Origin: Streptomyces sp. NL15-2K | GTDB lineage: Bacteria > Actinomycetota > Actinomycetes > Streptomycetales > Streptomycetaceae | Direction of reading: 5' to 3' | Assembly (NCBI RefSeq): GCF_030551255.1 | Contig: NZ_CP130630.1 | Coordinates: forward strand, 6,181,501 to 6,245,500 | Length of the DNA: 64,000 nucleotides | Shown: positions 18,123 to 26,639 of the stretch, one piece after another | Layout: every line of letters begins with the position of its first letter | How positions within the stretch are numbered: position 1 is the first letter of the stretch | Program-made: the position numbers and the translations under genes | Notes under the pieces: generated by a model | Database searches by the model: none | The model's input: the letters and a program-made list of their open reading frames with translations, nothing else | What the model was told of the DNA's origin: nothing

Positions 18123-18466
18123 GGTGCGCCCCTGTCGGTGCGGGAGGCAGGCGTCGAGTCTGCGTGTACCCAGTATCCGAAACAATCGAAGTAAACGCAA
18201 TAGATGAAACGAGGTGATGGTTCGGGAGACTCTCGAGCCCGCGGTACTCCGAACATCCGGCCCTCTTCGTCAAGGGAACGGCAAGCTGATGGCTTTAGCT
18301 CGAGTCTTGCCATGGCCCGTGCGCCAAAGGATCGGCCAGGCAGCGCAGTTGAGGAGAGGTAGGTCGCGGCCAAATGTGCCGAGGGGGAACCCCGGGCCCT
18401 CCGTGTGCCCTATCTCGAGCCGTGTCGGGGGTGCGAGGGGCGACAAAATGCCTGGACAACGAGTAG
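18123..18466. other. Toxin-antitoxin promoter and spacer
   Basis: Contains the promoter side of the antitoxin gene, including an AT-rich patch around 18178-18210. No gene is recognisable up to the tRNA terminator hairpin at 18467. Confidence 0.4.
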
Positions 18467-18489
18467 GCCCCAGGCTGCTGACCTGGGGC
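18467..18489 (-). terminator. tRNA-Gly terminator hairpin
   Basis: GCCCCAGG-ctgctga-CCTGGGGC, same sequence as at 13754; T-run lost on this copy. Confidence 0.65.
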
Positions 18490-18497
18490 TTCAAGAA

Positions 18498-18542
18498 GAG
18501 CGGGTGACGAGAATCGAACTCGCGCTCTCAGCTTGGGAAGCT
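18498..18542 (-). repeat. tRNA-Gly(CCC) 3'-half fragment (att scar 6)
   Basis: Same length and same AAGAG variant end as scar 4, with a family B flank to the right. The region from here to 18840 holds no gene. Confidence 0.8.
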
Positions 18543-18626
18543 GCGATCATTTAACGTCGATCTGGGCTCTGACCTGGCCCAACGGCCGAGGCGTGGCGTC
18601 GTCGGGCCCGGCTGCTTTCACCGTGG

Positions 18627-18644
18627 TTCCCCGCTGTTCCCCGC
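18627..18644. repeat. Family B arm-site repeat, copy 2
   Basis: TTCCCCGC twice at 10-bp period within GGCTGCTTTCACCGTGG...CTCG, then TGGTGCACGTGTGGTGC. Matches the copy at 13916 in order and spacing. Confidence 0.55.
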
Positions 18645-18840
18645 TCGATCTGGTGCACGTGTGGTGCAGCGATGATTCGCGCACCACGGCCGCACCTTCT
18701 GATCCGTAGCCCTACAGTGACCGGTCGTCGGAGGCCATGCAGGCTGCAGTACAGCTCGTGAGAGTCAGTGAGGGACCCTGCCGGTTGCTGGGTTTGCTGT
18801 ACGTTGCTGCTGAGCTTCGAGTATGCGCCGGGGGGCCGCG

Positions 18841-19212
18841 ATGGATGAGCGTACGTACGCGATCATGGAAACGATGAGATCTGCGCAAGCGGACACGATG
18901 GTGCGAGCCGTCAAGAAGGCTGTCGACGACGAGCCCGGTATCTCCGGGCGTGAGGTCTTGGCCCTACTTGAAGAACTGGCCCACAAGGCTCAGGAGCGCG
19001 CCACTGAAGCGATGGCGGACAGTGAGCCCGATCGCGAAACATGCGCTAAGTGTGGGCAGCCTATTCAGACGGACTCCCGGGACCGGGAACGTTGGTTGCA
19101 CAGCTCTGATCGAAGCCGGGGCTGCCGAGCAGCCACCTTCGACCGAGAGAACGGCTGGAACGACGACATCCCGAGGTCTTGGATGGCTACCCCCCGTCGG
19201 CGTCACTCCTGA
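18841..19212 (+). CDS. Small protein with zinc-ribbon-like motif
   Basis: 123 aa from ATG 18841. The N-terminal half is helical and charged (MDERTYAIMETMRSAQADTM...). The middle carries CAKCGQPI, a CxxC half-knuckle; the second pair is not evident (a single C in SRGCRA). Not recognised; short helical proteins like this occur among actinophage and ICE accessory genes. It lies beside att scar 6. Confidence 0.55.
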   Translation: MDERTYAIMETMRSAQADTMVRAVKKAVDDEPGISGREVLALLEELAHKAQERATEAMADSEPDRETCAKCGQPIQTDSRDRERWLHSSDRSRGCRAATFDRENGWNDDIPRSWMATPRRRHS

Positions 19213-19458
19213 CGGGCAGGTAACTCTACGGCCCGGCGTCTCCGGCGGAGATGGAACAGACCCGCACGCTTTCCAACTGTGTTGGTAGTGGCTTGGCCTG
19301 TGTACAGGGGCGTTCACCTGCGTTCATGGGCGGTCAGCTGTGACAGTGGCACTCAGCTTCGGTTCCGTCTGAACGGCTGTGAACGGAGCTGAATGAGACG
19401 GAAACTGAGACGGGCGCTGGCACCGCCATGCGTGTTCCTGCAGGACCAGGGTGGGTGG

Positions 19459-20187
19459 TCATCCGTTGCCTGCTGAGGCTGCTTCACGCAGCAGTGTGCG
19501 GATGCGCTCGCGCACCAGATGCTGCGATGAGAGGTACATGCTCACAACAGATGCTTCGGCGGGAGGCGCATCGTCCCTGAGAGTCGCGGCGTACGGAGCA
19601 GTGGGCTCTACGTAGGCGACCTCTCCAAGCCCACGGCGGAGTGAATCCCACGACCGTCCGATCTCCCTCCACCGTTCTAGGCCCGTCTGCCTTGCCAAGG
19701 GAATGAACGGATTCACGTGCTGACCGATGTCGGTGAAGACAGACGAGAGCACCCTGACATCATCGGTGAGCAGGTTCCATGCGCGCACCAAGGTGCGGTT
19801 CTCGCCGGTCGGTCCGCCGCGGTGACGACCTACCGGGTGGACGGGCCGTACCTCTTCATTGAGAGCTGCAAGTGCTTGTGCGGCGAGCTTTGGGTACTCC
19901 TCCATTTCGGCTAGCTCTTGGTCCGGTGCTATAGGACCCGATGGCCCTGCGGTGTCCGCAGACGTGCCCGTGTCTCCGACTCGCGGGTCGATCCGGGGAT
20001 CAATTGCAGCATCGGCCTCGGCCGAGGCACGGGTCAGCGCGATGTTTGCTCCGAGGGCCTCGACCTGCACGTCTCGGTCACGCAGCAGCATCCGGAGTTC
20101 ACGCCGGAAGGCTATGGCAAGGGCGGCCAGTACGGATGGCCACACGAGGACCTTGACGTACTCAAGGGCGAGCTTCCAGTACTCCAT
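19459..20187 (-). CDS. Membrane-anchored helical protein, unknown
   Basis: 242 aa from ATG 20187 with a good ribosome site (GGAGGGG). One membrane helix near residues 8-28 (YVKVLVWPSVLAALAIAF), then a charged segment with a VQVEALGANIALTRASAEAD helix, a disordered Pro/Asp stretch and a helical C-terminal domain. No known motif. Topology suggests a cytoplasmic domain held at the membrane; similar one-helix proteins occur in phage and defence loci, but no function is claimed. Confidence 0.65.
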   Translation of the reverse strand: MEYWKLALEYVKVLVWPSVLAALAIAFRRELRMLLRDRDVQVEALGANIALTRASAEADAAIDPRIDPRVGDTGTSADTAGPSGPIAPDQELAEMEEYPKLAAQALAALNEEVRPVHPVGRHRGGPTGENRTLVRAWNLLTDDVRVLSSVFTDIGQHVNPFIPLARQTGLERWREIGRSWDSLRRGLGEVAYVEPTAPYAATLRDDAPPAEASVVSMYLSSQHLVRERIRTLLREAASAGNG

Positions 20188-20343
20188 GCTTCCCCTCCCG
20201 TTACTCGTGAGCATATGAGGTACAGCAGGATCGGCGGTGACTCGGCCAGCCACTTCGAGCCTGTCGGTGCTTTGCTGAGGTTGCAGGTCGTCGTGGCTAC
20301 TTCGCGTGCCGCCGGCCGTGCTGAGGAGATGAGGAGACAGACA

Positions 20344-20358
20344 CTGAGCTTGGGAAGC
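20344..20358 (-). repeat. tRNA-Gly anticodon-arm fragment (att scar 7)
   Basis: Only CTGAGCTTGGGAAGC remains, but the next 45 bp (GACGGCGCTTGCGTGGGCTC...) match the flank of scar 2 at 4999, which confirms it as an att junction remnant. Confidence 0.55.
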
Positions 20359-20436
20359 GACGGCGCTTGCGTGGGCTCCATGGCTCTGACCAGCACAGAT
20401 ACCTGGCCCTTGAGGTGGTCGTGTGGGCCGGATTGC

Positions 20437-20486
20437 ACCGCCGTTGACCGTTGTTGTCCGCCCTTACGGGCACGCGGAGGGCACGG
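20437..20486. repeat. Family A arm-site repeat, copy 4
   Basis: GTTGACCGTTGTTGTCCGC and GGGCACG-cgga-GGGCACG about 80 bp right of scar 7. Confidence 0.62.
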
Positions 20487-20701
20487 GATCTCGGAAGGGG
20501 GAGGCCAGCGCCGCTGAGGTGACAACTGTGCACGGGCCGCCCCCGTATGGAGATCAGCAGTTTGAAGCGGCGTTGCGGCTGCATACGCGTGGTCCCGGCA
20601 GGGTCATCACGGAGGCCAGATCAATCAGATGGTGGTCTTCAACGATCACCGCGCCGTATTCCACCACCCGGCGGATTCCTGTCCGTGCGGCGGCGGATCC
20701 G

Positions 20702-21285
20702 TCAGGCGGGGGTGGCGGGGCGTGGAGTCCTGTGGAAGACCTGACTGGTGTGCCAGGCGCGGTGATCGGCCGTGACAGGGTGTGCGCCCGACTGCGGGCC
20801 GACGAGCGGACGCCCCGCGAGCGCTATGACGTGCTCGCGGGCAGCGGGGCTGTGTCCGACGAAGCGAGACCAGTATGCGGTAGCCGTTGTCGACCCCGAG
20901 GACGCCCTTGTCGAAGAGATTGTGGTGCAGCGAGCACAGGCACAGCCCGTTGTCGACGTTGTCCGGGCCACCGAACGCCCACCAGCGCACGTGTGCGGCC
21001 TCCAGCCCGACCGGGAACCGTGCCGATCCTGCCGTCGTAGCCGCAGAAGGCGCACCGGTACTCGTAAGCGGTCAGCACCAACTCCCGCATGCGCCGGTCT
21101 CGCTGCCTTCGCACGGTCGAGAGCTGCTCGGTCTCCGTCTGCTCCAGTTCCAAGCCGATGGCTTCGCACGACTTCTCTCGCTCTGCGAGGGGCCCGAACA
21201 GATCGGCCCCCGCTTCGACCAGCGCTCCGGTGAGCCTCTTCACCCCCCGGCGACGCGGCCTGCCCGCCCTCATCGAGCTGACCAC
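20702..21285 (-). pseudogene. HNH restriction endonuclease (McrA/SBD-HNH type) relic
   Basis: Across three frames the minus strand reads RRMRELVLTAYEYRCAFCGY, then VPVGLEAAHVRWWAFGGPDN, NGLCLCSLHHNLFDKGVLGV, and FVGHSPAAREHVIALAGRPL with the end HRAWHTSQVFHRTPR. The CxxC, AAHVRWW and LHHNLFD parts are the HNH core of the actinobacterial type IV enzymes that cut modified (including phosphorothioated) DNA. One extra C near 21017 and another shift near 20873 break the frame, and the N-terminal DNA-recognition domain is absent. Inactive relic. Confidence 0.75.
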
Positions 21286-21341
21286 CGCCCGTGACGGCCA
21301 GTAGCGCTCCTGGGCGTCACCCTGGGGGCCTTCTCAGGGAA

Positions 21342-21390
21342 GCATCGAAGCGATGTATCATTCTCCGAGCTGTGCATCGAAGTGATGCAT
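21342..21390. promoter_or_regulatory. Paired palindromic operator upstream of DUF1254 gene
   Basis: Two similar dyads, GCATCGAAGCGATGt at 21342 and TGCATCGAAGTGATGCA at 21373-21389 (perfect GCATC...GATGC arms), 31 bp apart and 33-80 bp upstream of the start at 21422. The spacing of about three helical turns fits cooperative binding of a dimeric repressor whose gene is not in the window. Confidence 0.5.
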
Positions 21391-21421
21391 ACACACCCCC
21401 CACGGTGAAGAGGTTCATGTC

Positions 21422-22918
21422 ATGCCGGTGAGTCGAAGGAGCACGTTCAAGGCGGCGACCGCCCTCGCGGCGCTGGGCGCCTCCGCCGCCACCGCGAACG
21501 CGGCGGAGGGCAAGGCCGGTGGCGAGGCGATAGGGGCTGGGGTCGACTCCCTGGGGTTCGATCTCGGGATGCCCACGCCCGACAGGGCGGACAAGCTCTA
21601 CGACGCGCTGGACTTCCAGCAGGCGGTGCTCTGTTACCTGTGGGCCATACCCACGGTCGGCATGGAGAGCGCCCGGCAGATGCTCGTCGACAACGCGGGC
21701 GCCCGCAGCGGCGATCTCGTGCTGGTCACGGGCTATCGCGAGGTCAGCGTGATGCTCGGCTCGAACGTGACGACCCCCTACGTCTTCGCCCACATCGATC
21801 TCGCGGACCGCCCTGTCGTCTTCGAGTATCCCGAAGGCGCCACCGCCGGGTCCCTGGTCGACTGGTGGGACCGCCCGCTCATCGATGTCGGCGCCTCGGC
21901 TCCCGATGCGGGGAAGGGTGCCGTTTTCATCCTCGTGGGACCTGGTCAGGAGGCGCCGAAAGACCTCCCGCGCGGCGCTCGGGTGCTGCGTTCGCGCACC
22001 CGGAAGGTACTGCTGTTCAGCCGGGGCCTGGACTCCGATCCACGGAAGGTCGAGGAGATCTTCGAGACCGCGAGGATCTACCCGTACGGCCAGAGCCCCG
22101 GCCAGGGGCGCACCCGCGTTCTTCGCTTCAAGCCCGAGGGCCGGCTCACGAGCATGAAACATCCCGAGGGTTTCGCCTACTGGCGGCGCCTCGTGAACGC
22201 GCTCGAGCAAGAACCGGTCGAGGACCGTGACCGTTTCTTCGCGGCGATGCTGAAGCAGCTCGGCATCGAGTCCGGCCGGACCTTCGAGCCGGACGCCAGG
22301 CAGCGGAAGATCCTGCAGAAGGCCGCCGTCGTCGGCGAAGAGACGGCGAAGGCCATCGCGTTCAACACGCGTATCCCCGGCATGCGTTACCGCGCCGACG
22401 CGCAGTGGGAGTACCTCATCCCGCCGTCGTTCTCGAACGAACAGGACGTGCCCGGCGGCACGCTGTTCGAGGAGCGGACGAAGTTCTTCTACGAAGTCAC
22501 GGGCACGTCCGAGGCCGTACTGACCAGGACGCCCGGCGCGGGTTCCGCCTACCTCGTCGCCTATCACGACACGAACGGCGCGGCGTTCGACGGAGGGCGG
22601 TCCTACCGGCTTCGCGTACCGGCCGACGTGCCGGCCAAGTTGTTCTGGTCGATCACCCTCTACGACACCGACACGCGCGGCCTGATCCAGAACAGGCAGC
22701 AGATCGTGGACAAGTCCTCACACCAGAAGCTGCGGAAGAATCCCGACGGCACCATCGACATCGTCATGAGCCCGACCGCACCCGCCGGCCTGGAGAAGAA
22801 CTGGATTCCCACCACGCCGGGGAGGTCCTGGTACGCCTACTTCCGGCTCTTCGGCCCCCTGGAGCCGTACTTCGACCGCTCCTGGGGCCTGCCGGACATT
22901 CAGGCGACCACGTCCTGA
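21422..22918 (+). CDS. Tat-exported DUF1254/DUF1214 protein
   Basis: 498 aa. The N-terminus SRRSTFKAATALAALGASAA looks like a twin-arginine signal. The DUF1254 domain covers about residues 75-200 (QAVLCYLWAIPTVGM, SNVTTPYVFAHIDL) and DUF1214 about 370-480 (ITLYDTDTRGLIQN, DIVMSPTAPAG, WYAYFRLFGPLEPYFDRSW). Full length for the family, whose members are widespread exported proteins without a settled function. Stands alone with its own operator-like repeats. Confidence 0.85.
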   Translation: MPVSRRSTFKAATALAALGASAATANAAEGKAGGEAIGAGVDSLGFDLGMPTPDRADKLYDALDFQQAVLCYLWAIPTVGMESARQMLVDNAGARSGDLVLVTGYREVSVMLGSNVTTPYVFAHIDLADRPVVFEYPEGATAGSLVDWWDRPLIDVGASAPDAGKGAVFILVGPGQEAPKDLPRGARVLRSRTRKVLLFSRGLDSDPRKVEEIFETARIYPYGQSPGQGRTRVLRFKPEGRLTSMKHPEGFAYWRRLVNALEQEPVEDRDRFFAAMLKQLGIESGRTFEPDARQRKILQKAAVVGEETAKAIAFNTRIPGMRYRADAQWEYLIPPSFSNEQDVPGGTLFEERTKFFYEVTGTSEAVLTRTPGAGSAYLVAYHDTNGAAFDGGRSYRLRVPADVPAKLFWSITLYDTDTRGLIQNRQQIVDKSSHQKLRKNPDGTIDIVMSPTAPAGLEKNWIPTTPGRSWYAYFRLFGPLEPYFDRSWGLPDIQATTS

Positions 22919-22936
22919 TCTTCCGCTCGCCCTGGC

Positions 22937-23274
22937 TCAGGAGTGCAGGAATGTGCCCAGGAGGGCGAGCAGTGCGCACAGCCCGAGGTTGACCACCCGG
23001 TAGTGCGGGAAGATCGCGGCGAACTCGCGGATGGTCGCGCTGGGCCAGAAGTAGGCGGCGGTGGGCGAGCCGATGACCTTGCCGTTCACGCCGGTGCGAC
23101 GAGCAGCGTGGGGGCGCTGCCGCCGGCCAGCTCGGCGAGCAGGGCCACGGTCAGGAGGACGAGGGCCAGGCCGAGGAGGACGGCGTTGCTGAAGCGACGT
23201 GGGTCGTGCCGCAGCCGGGCGACGAAGAGGAAGAAGATCAGGCCAGCGGGGATCGCGAGCATGAGGGACGGCAT
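22937..23274 (-). pseudogene. YdcF-family membrane protein with the core deleted
   Basis: The minus strand encodes an N-terminal membrane segment (LMLAIPAGLIFFLFVARLRH, DPRRFSNAVLLGLAL) up to 23086. After a stop and frame change it gives a C-terminal part, GSPTAAYFWPSATIREFAAI, FPHYRVVNLGLCALL, LGTFLHS. Both ends are typical of actinobacterial YdcF/SanA-like proteins. The central DUF218 domain (about 200 residues) is missing, so the gene is an internal-deletion relic. Confidence 0.6.
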
Positions 23275-23347
23275 ACGTTCGCCTCGGCTTCCGTGGTGAG
23301 TGGGGGTGGTGGGCGGGGTGCCGCTGCGGGGGTGCGGCGGCGGCCGT

Positions 23348-23698
23348 TCATTCGGCGCGCGGGCCCGCCTGCTCCGTGACCGTCCGCAGCAGTGGCCGAC
23401 TGAGCGCGCTCGCCGCGATCAGTCCCCCGACGCCGAGGCCGAAGCACCCGGCGAGCAGGGCGATGCCGCCCATGTCGAGGGAGGACGAGCCGCCGAGGAT
23501 GGTGAGCGGGGCGGCGGTGAAGATGCCGGTGAGGACGGCACCGCCGGCCAGTACGGCCACGGGGACGAGGGTCTCCTCGCGGCGGGCCGCGTCCAGAACC
23601 CGCAGCGGGGTGCCGGCGAGCCGGAGCAGGCCGTAGGTGCGGCGGCGGTCCAGGACCGAGGAGGCGGCGGTGATGGTCGACGCAAAAGGATCGCGTAC
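23348..23698 (-). pseudogene. FtsX-like ABC permease, C-terminal fragment
   Basis: Encodes RDPFASTITAASSVLDRRRT, YGLLRLAGTPLRVLDAARRE, then two hydrophobic helices ending ASALSRPLLRTVTEQ. This is the last part of an FtsX-family permease (MacB/antimicrobial export type). The upstream 300+ residues and any ATPase gene are absent; the fragment abuts the end of the hydrolase gene. Confidence 0.65.
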
Positions 23699-23724
23699 GA
23701 CTACACGGTGACGGCCGACTGGTT

Positions 23725-24546
23725 TCAGGGGCGTGGCTGCTCGGCGACCCGGTCGAGCCATTCGCCGATGAGCATGTTGAACAGGTCCGGCTGTTCGATC
23801 TGTAGGTTGTGGCCGGCCACGTCGAGGACCGCGTACGTGGCTCGCGGGTAGTGCGGCAGCAGGGCGAACTGGTCGAGGTAGCCGACCATGTGGTCTTGGC
23901 GTCCGGCCAGGATCAGCGTCGGGCGGGTGAAGGGCTCGCCGTCCTCGGGGGCGTCGGTGAGCGTCCAGTTCTGCCGGATGCGTGCCATGGCGTCGGTGTC
24001 GGCCACGTCCAGCCCGGCGAGGACCTCCTCACGGGTGCGTCGCAGGGTTTGTGGGGTCTGGACGACGGCGAGGTCCGTGAACTGCTCCGCGGTCCGTTCG
24101 TCGAGCGTGGCGATGAGGTCGGGGTCGGCGCGCAGAACGTGTGGGGGAGGCAGGCGGCGGTCGGTGTGTTCGACGGCCGTACCGATGGGGCAGATCAGGG
24201 CGAGGCCGAGCACCTGCTCGGGCCGGGCGCGTGCGAGACCGCGGGCGAGGTAGCCGCCGTAGGACTCGCCGACGAGCAGGAACGGCTCGTCCCCGATGTG
24301 GTCATCCACGAAGTCCTGTACGGCGGCGAATATGTCGTCGGTACCGGCGATCTCCGCCGGTGCCGGGGACTTGCCCATCGCCGGCAGGTCCGGATACAGC
24401 CGTCGGTACCCGGGGCGGTCGGCGAACGTCGGCTCCAGGCAGCCCAGCATCAGACGGTGGTCGGGGGTCCACCCGTGCACCGCCAGCACCGGCGTGCCCT
24501 CGCCGCGCTCCACGAAGTTCAACGCCACCTGCGTACGCCGCGACAT
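23725..24546 (-). CDS. Alpha/beta hydrolase
   Basis: 273 aa from the ATG at 24546, chosen because AGGAAGGA lies just upstream of it rather than of the ATG at 24579. Catalytic elements: oxyanion HGWTPDH, nucleophile elbow GESYGG (Ser near residue 95), acid in LAGRQDHMVG, His in VAGHNLQIEQ. Fits the soluble haloperoxidase/esterase branch, substrate unknown. Follows the PadR gene by 37 bp on the same strand and is probably cotranscribed and controlled by it. Confidence 0.85.
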   Translation of the reverse strand: MSRRTQVALNFVERGEGTPVLAVHGWTPDHRLMLGCLEPTFADRPGYRRLYPDLPAMGKSPAPAEIAGTDDIFAAVQDFVDDHIGDEPFLLVGESYGGYLARGLARARPEQVLGLALICPIGTAVEHTDRRLPPPHVLRADPDLIATLDERTAEQFTDLAVVQTPQTLRRTREEVLAGLDVADTDAMARIRQNWTLTDAPEDGEPFTRPTLILAGRQDHMVGYLDQFALLPHYPRATYAVLDVAGHNLQIEQPDLFNMLIGEWLDRVAEQPRP

Positions 24547-24583
24547 CTGTGGTCCTTCCTCATCCTGTTCGTACGACAAGCAG

Positions 24584-25147
24584 TCAGATCTGCTGCTTCC
24601 CCGCCGACTGCTGGGGGATGTCGCTGTCCTGGTCGCCGTCCAGTACCCCGTGGAGCCAGGCGCATTCGGCGCGGGTGATCGCGCGGGCAGTGAGCAGCAT
24701 GCCGCGGCGGTAGGGGTCGGCGACCTCCTCCGCGCGCAGCGGACGGTCGTCGTCGTAGAAGAAGCTCGAAGGCGTCTCCAGGAACTCCAGCCGTCGGCGC
24801 AGCACCGCGTGCTGCTCCTCCTTGTCGGGGAGCAGGGACAGGAACGCCAGGATGGTGAAGAACCGGGTGAAGTCGGTGATTTCGTGCTGGGCGGGATTGC
24901 GCAGGCGCTGCAGCAGCTCGGCGCGGCCGGCGTCGGTCAGGGTCAGCACGTATCGCTGGGCGGCGGCCGTGCCCGGTTCGGTGTGGCGGGTGAGCAGGCC
25001 GCGGTTCACCAGGCGCTTGATCGCCGGGTAGAGGCTGCCCTCGCTGACCGGACGCGTGTAGCCGGACAGCCGGTCGACCCGGCGGCGCAGCTCATAGCCG
25101 TGCAGCGGGGCCTCCGCGAGATGACCCAGGATCGCAAGCTCCAACAC
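24584..25147 (-). CDS. PadR-family transcriptional regulator
   Basis: 187 aa from GTG 25147. Winged helix at residues 1-85 (LGHLAEAPLHGYELRRRVDR, EGSLYPAIKRLVNRGLL, YVLTLTDAGRAEL) and the long helical C-terminal PadR/Vir dimer domain. Typically a ligand-responsive repressor of the gene it heads, here the alpha/beta hydrolase. The promoter should lie in 25150-25300, which has no other gene. Confidence 0.87.
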   Translation of the reverse strand: MLELAILGHLAEAPLHGYELRRRVDRLSGYTRPVSEGSLYPAIKRLVNRGLLTRHTEPGTAAAQRYVLTLTDAGRAELLQRLRNPAQHEITDFTRFFTILAFLSLLPDKEEQHAVLRRRLEFLETPSSFFYDDDRPLRAEEVADPYRRGMLLTARAITRAECAWLHGVLDGDQDSDIPQQSAGKQQI

Positions 25148-25322
25148 GCCCCCATAGTCGCACAGCCACGGCGATGCAGCGGAACAAGGTACCGCGTTTC
25201 GATGTGTGATGGGTGTGTTCTGGCGGCGACCCGCTTGGGTGGCCAGATCGCGTCAAACCGGAACTTCCGCGGGTCGCTGATCCAACCGTGTCCGCCGAAC
25301 CCCACACAGGAGGACAACCACC

Positions 25323-25490
25323 ATGAGCAGCCCCGCACTGGACGTCGCCCTCGCCTACTGCAAGGCGTGGTCGAACAAGAACCTCGACTGGCTGACGTGC
25401 TATCAGAAAGCACCATGGGATGCACCCCCTGATGGCTCATTCGTGCGACTTGGGGCACGCAGAGGGCGCGCCGCCCTCGAATTGGACTAG
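25323..25490 (+). pseudogene. NTF2/SnoaL-like protein, truncated after about 28 residues
   Basis: Strong ribosome site AGGAGGACAACCACC before ATG 25323. Begins MSSPALDVALAYCKAWSNKN, the first helix of a SnoaL-like protein, then diverges after LTCYQ into sequence unrelated to the family and stops at 25490. The break abuts a tRNA-terminator remnant at 25498, so an integration or deletion event has cut the gene. Confidence 0.5.
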
Positions 25491-25606
25491 ATAACAAACA
25501 AACCCCAGGCCGCTGACCTGACCCTATGAGGGCCGGGCCCCCTTCCCTGCTCAGCCCGGTGATTCCTATCGTCCGGGTATGCACGAGCTCAGGAAGGAGG
25601 CCCTCA

Positions 25607-26614
25607 ATGTCTGTCTACGTCGGTATCGACGTGCACCGCAAGCGGTCGCAGATTGCGGTGGTCGAGGACGATGGCGCGGTGCGGGTGAACCGGAACGTGC
25701 CCAATGGGGTGGAGCCGGTGCTGTCGGTGATCGGGGATCTTCCGATCGGTGCGCCGGTCGCCTTCGAGGCCGCCTACGGCTGGGGCTGGCTGGTGGAGCT
25801 GCTGGAGGACTACGGCTTCGAGCCGCACCTGGTGCACCCGCTGCGGTGCAAGGCCATCGCCTCCGCCCGGCTGAAGAACGACAAGGTGGACGCGGCGACC
25901 CTCGCGCAGCTGCTGCGCGCGGATCTGCTGCCGGAGGCATGGATCGCCCCGCTGGGCGTGCGGCAGCAGCGGGCCCTGGTGCGGCACCGCTGCCAGCTGG
26001 TCCGTCTGCGCACGCTGCTGCGCAACCGCGTCCACGCCGTCCTGGCGGATTACGGCTGCGACCGCCCGGGCAGCTATTTCACCTCCCCGGGACGGGCCTG
26101 GCTGGAGGGCCTTGATCTGCCGGACGCCTCGCGCCGCGTGGTCGACGACCTCCTCGGTCTGATCGACGCCCTCAAAGAACCCATCGACGCTCTCGATGAA
26201 CAACTGGTCGCGCACGCGCGCGGTGATCCGCGGGTCAAAGCCCTCACCCAGCTGCCCGGCGTGGGCACGCTCACCGCCCTGATCATCGCAGCCGAGATCG
26301 GCGACGTCACCCGCTTCCCCTCCGCCCGCAAGCTCGCTGCCTGGGCCGGGCTCACCCCCACCGTCCGCAGCTCCGACCTCACCGTCCGGCACGGTCACAT
26401 CTCCAAGCAGGGCTCGCCCTGGCTGCGGTGGATCTTGTGCGAGGCAGCCCAGACCGCGAAACGTTCACCGGACTTCGCCGCTACTTACCAGCGCCTCGCC
26501 CACCGCCGCGGCAAGAAGATCGCCACCACCGCGATCGCCCGCCGCCTGCTGGCCCGCGCCTACCACCTCCTGCGCGCCGTCCCAGCCCCACACGACCGGC
26601 AGGGGGCCCGATGA
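25607..26614 (+). CDS. IS110-family DEDD transposase (bridge-RNA recombinase)
   Basis: 335 aa from ATG 25607, ribosome site AGGAAGGAGG 6 nt upstream. N-terminal RuvC-like DEDD domain: D in YVGIDVHRK, E in AFEAAYGWGW, DD region in NDKVDAATLAQLLRADL. Coiled linker about 130-215. C-terminal Tnp_20 domain with LPGVGTLTALIIAAEIGDV, AAWAGLTPTVR and the catalytic serine region SKQGSPWLRW. Known members recombine target and donor DNA guided by an RNA made from the element's own end. Full length, no stops. Confidence 0.93.
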   Translation: MSVYVGIDVHRKRSQIAVVEDDGAVRVNRNVPNGVEPVLSVIGDLPIGAPVAFEAAYGWGWLVELLEDYGFEPHLVHPLRCKAIASARLKNDKVDAATLAQLLRADLLPEAWIAPLGVRQQRALVRHRCQLVRLRTLLRNRVHAVLADYGCDRPGSYFTSPGRAWLEGLDLPDASRRVVDDLLGLIDALKEPIDALDEQLVAHARGDPRVKALTQLPGVGTLTALIIAAEIGDVTRFPSARKLAAWAGLTPTVRSSDLTVRHGHISKQGSPWLRWILCEAAQTAKRSPDFAATYQRLAHRRGKKIATTAIARRLLARAYHLLRAVPAPHDRQGAR

Positions 26615-26639
26615 CACTGACCGACAACAACCGCCAGGG

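Noticed and set aside
15190..18273. 1027-codon open frame on the minus strand
   Set aside because: Antisense to the membrane protein at 15286 and out of frame with the PIN/HTH pair; Arg/Pro/Gly-rich composition typical of a GC shadow.
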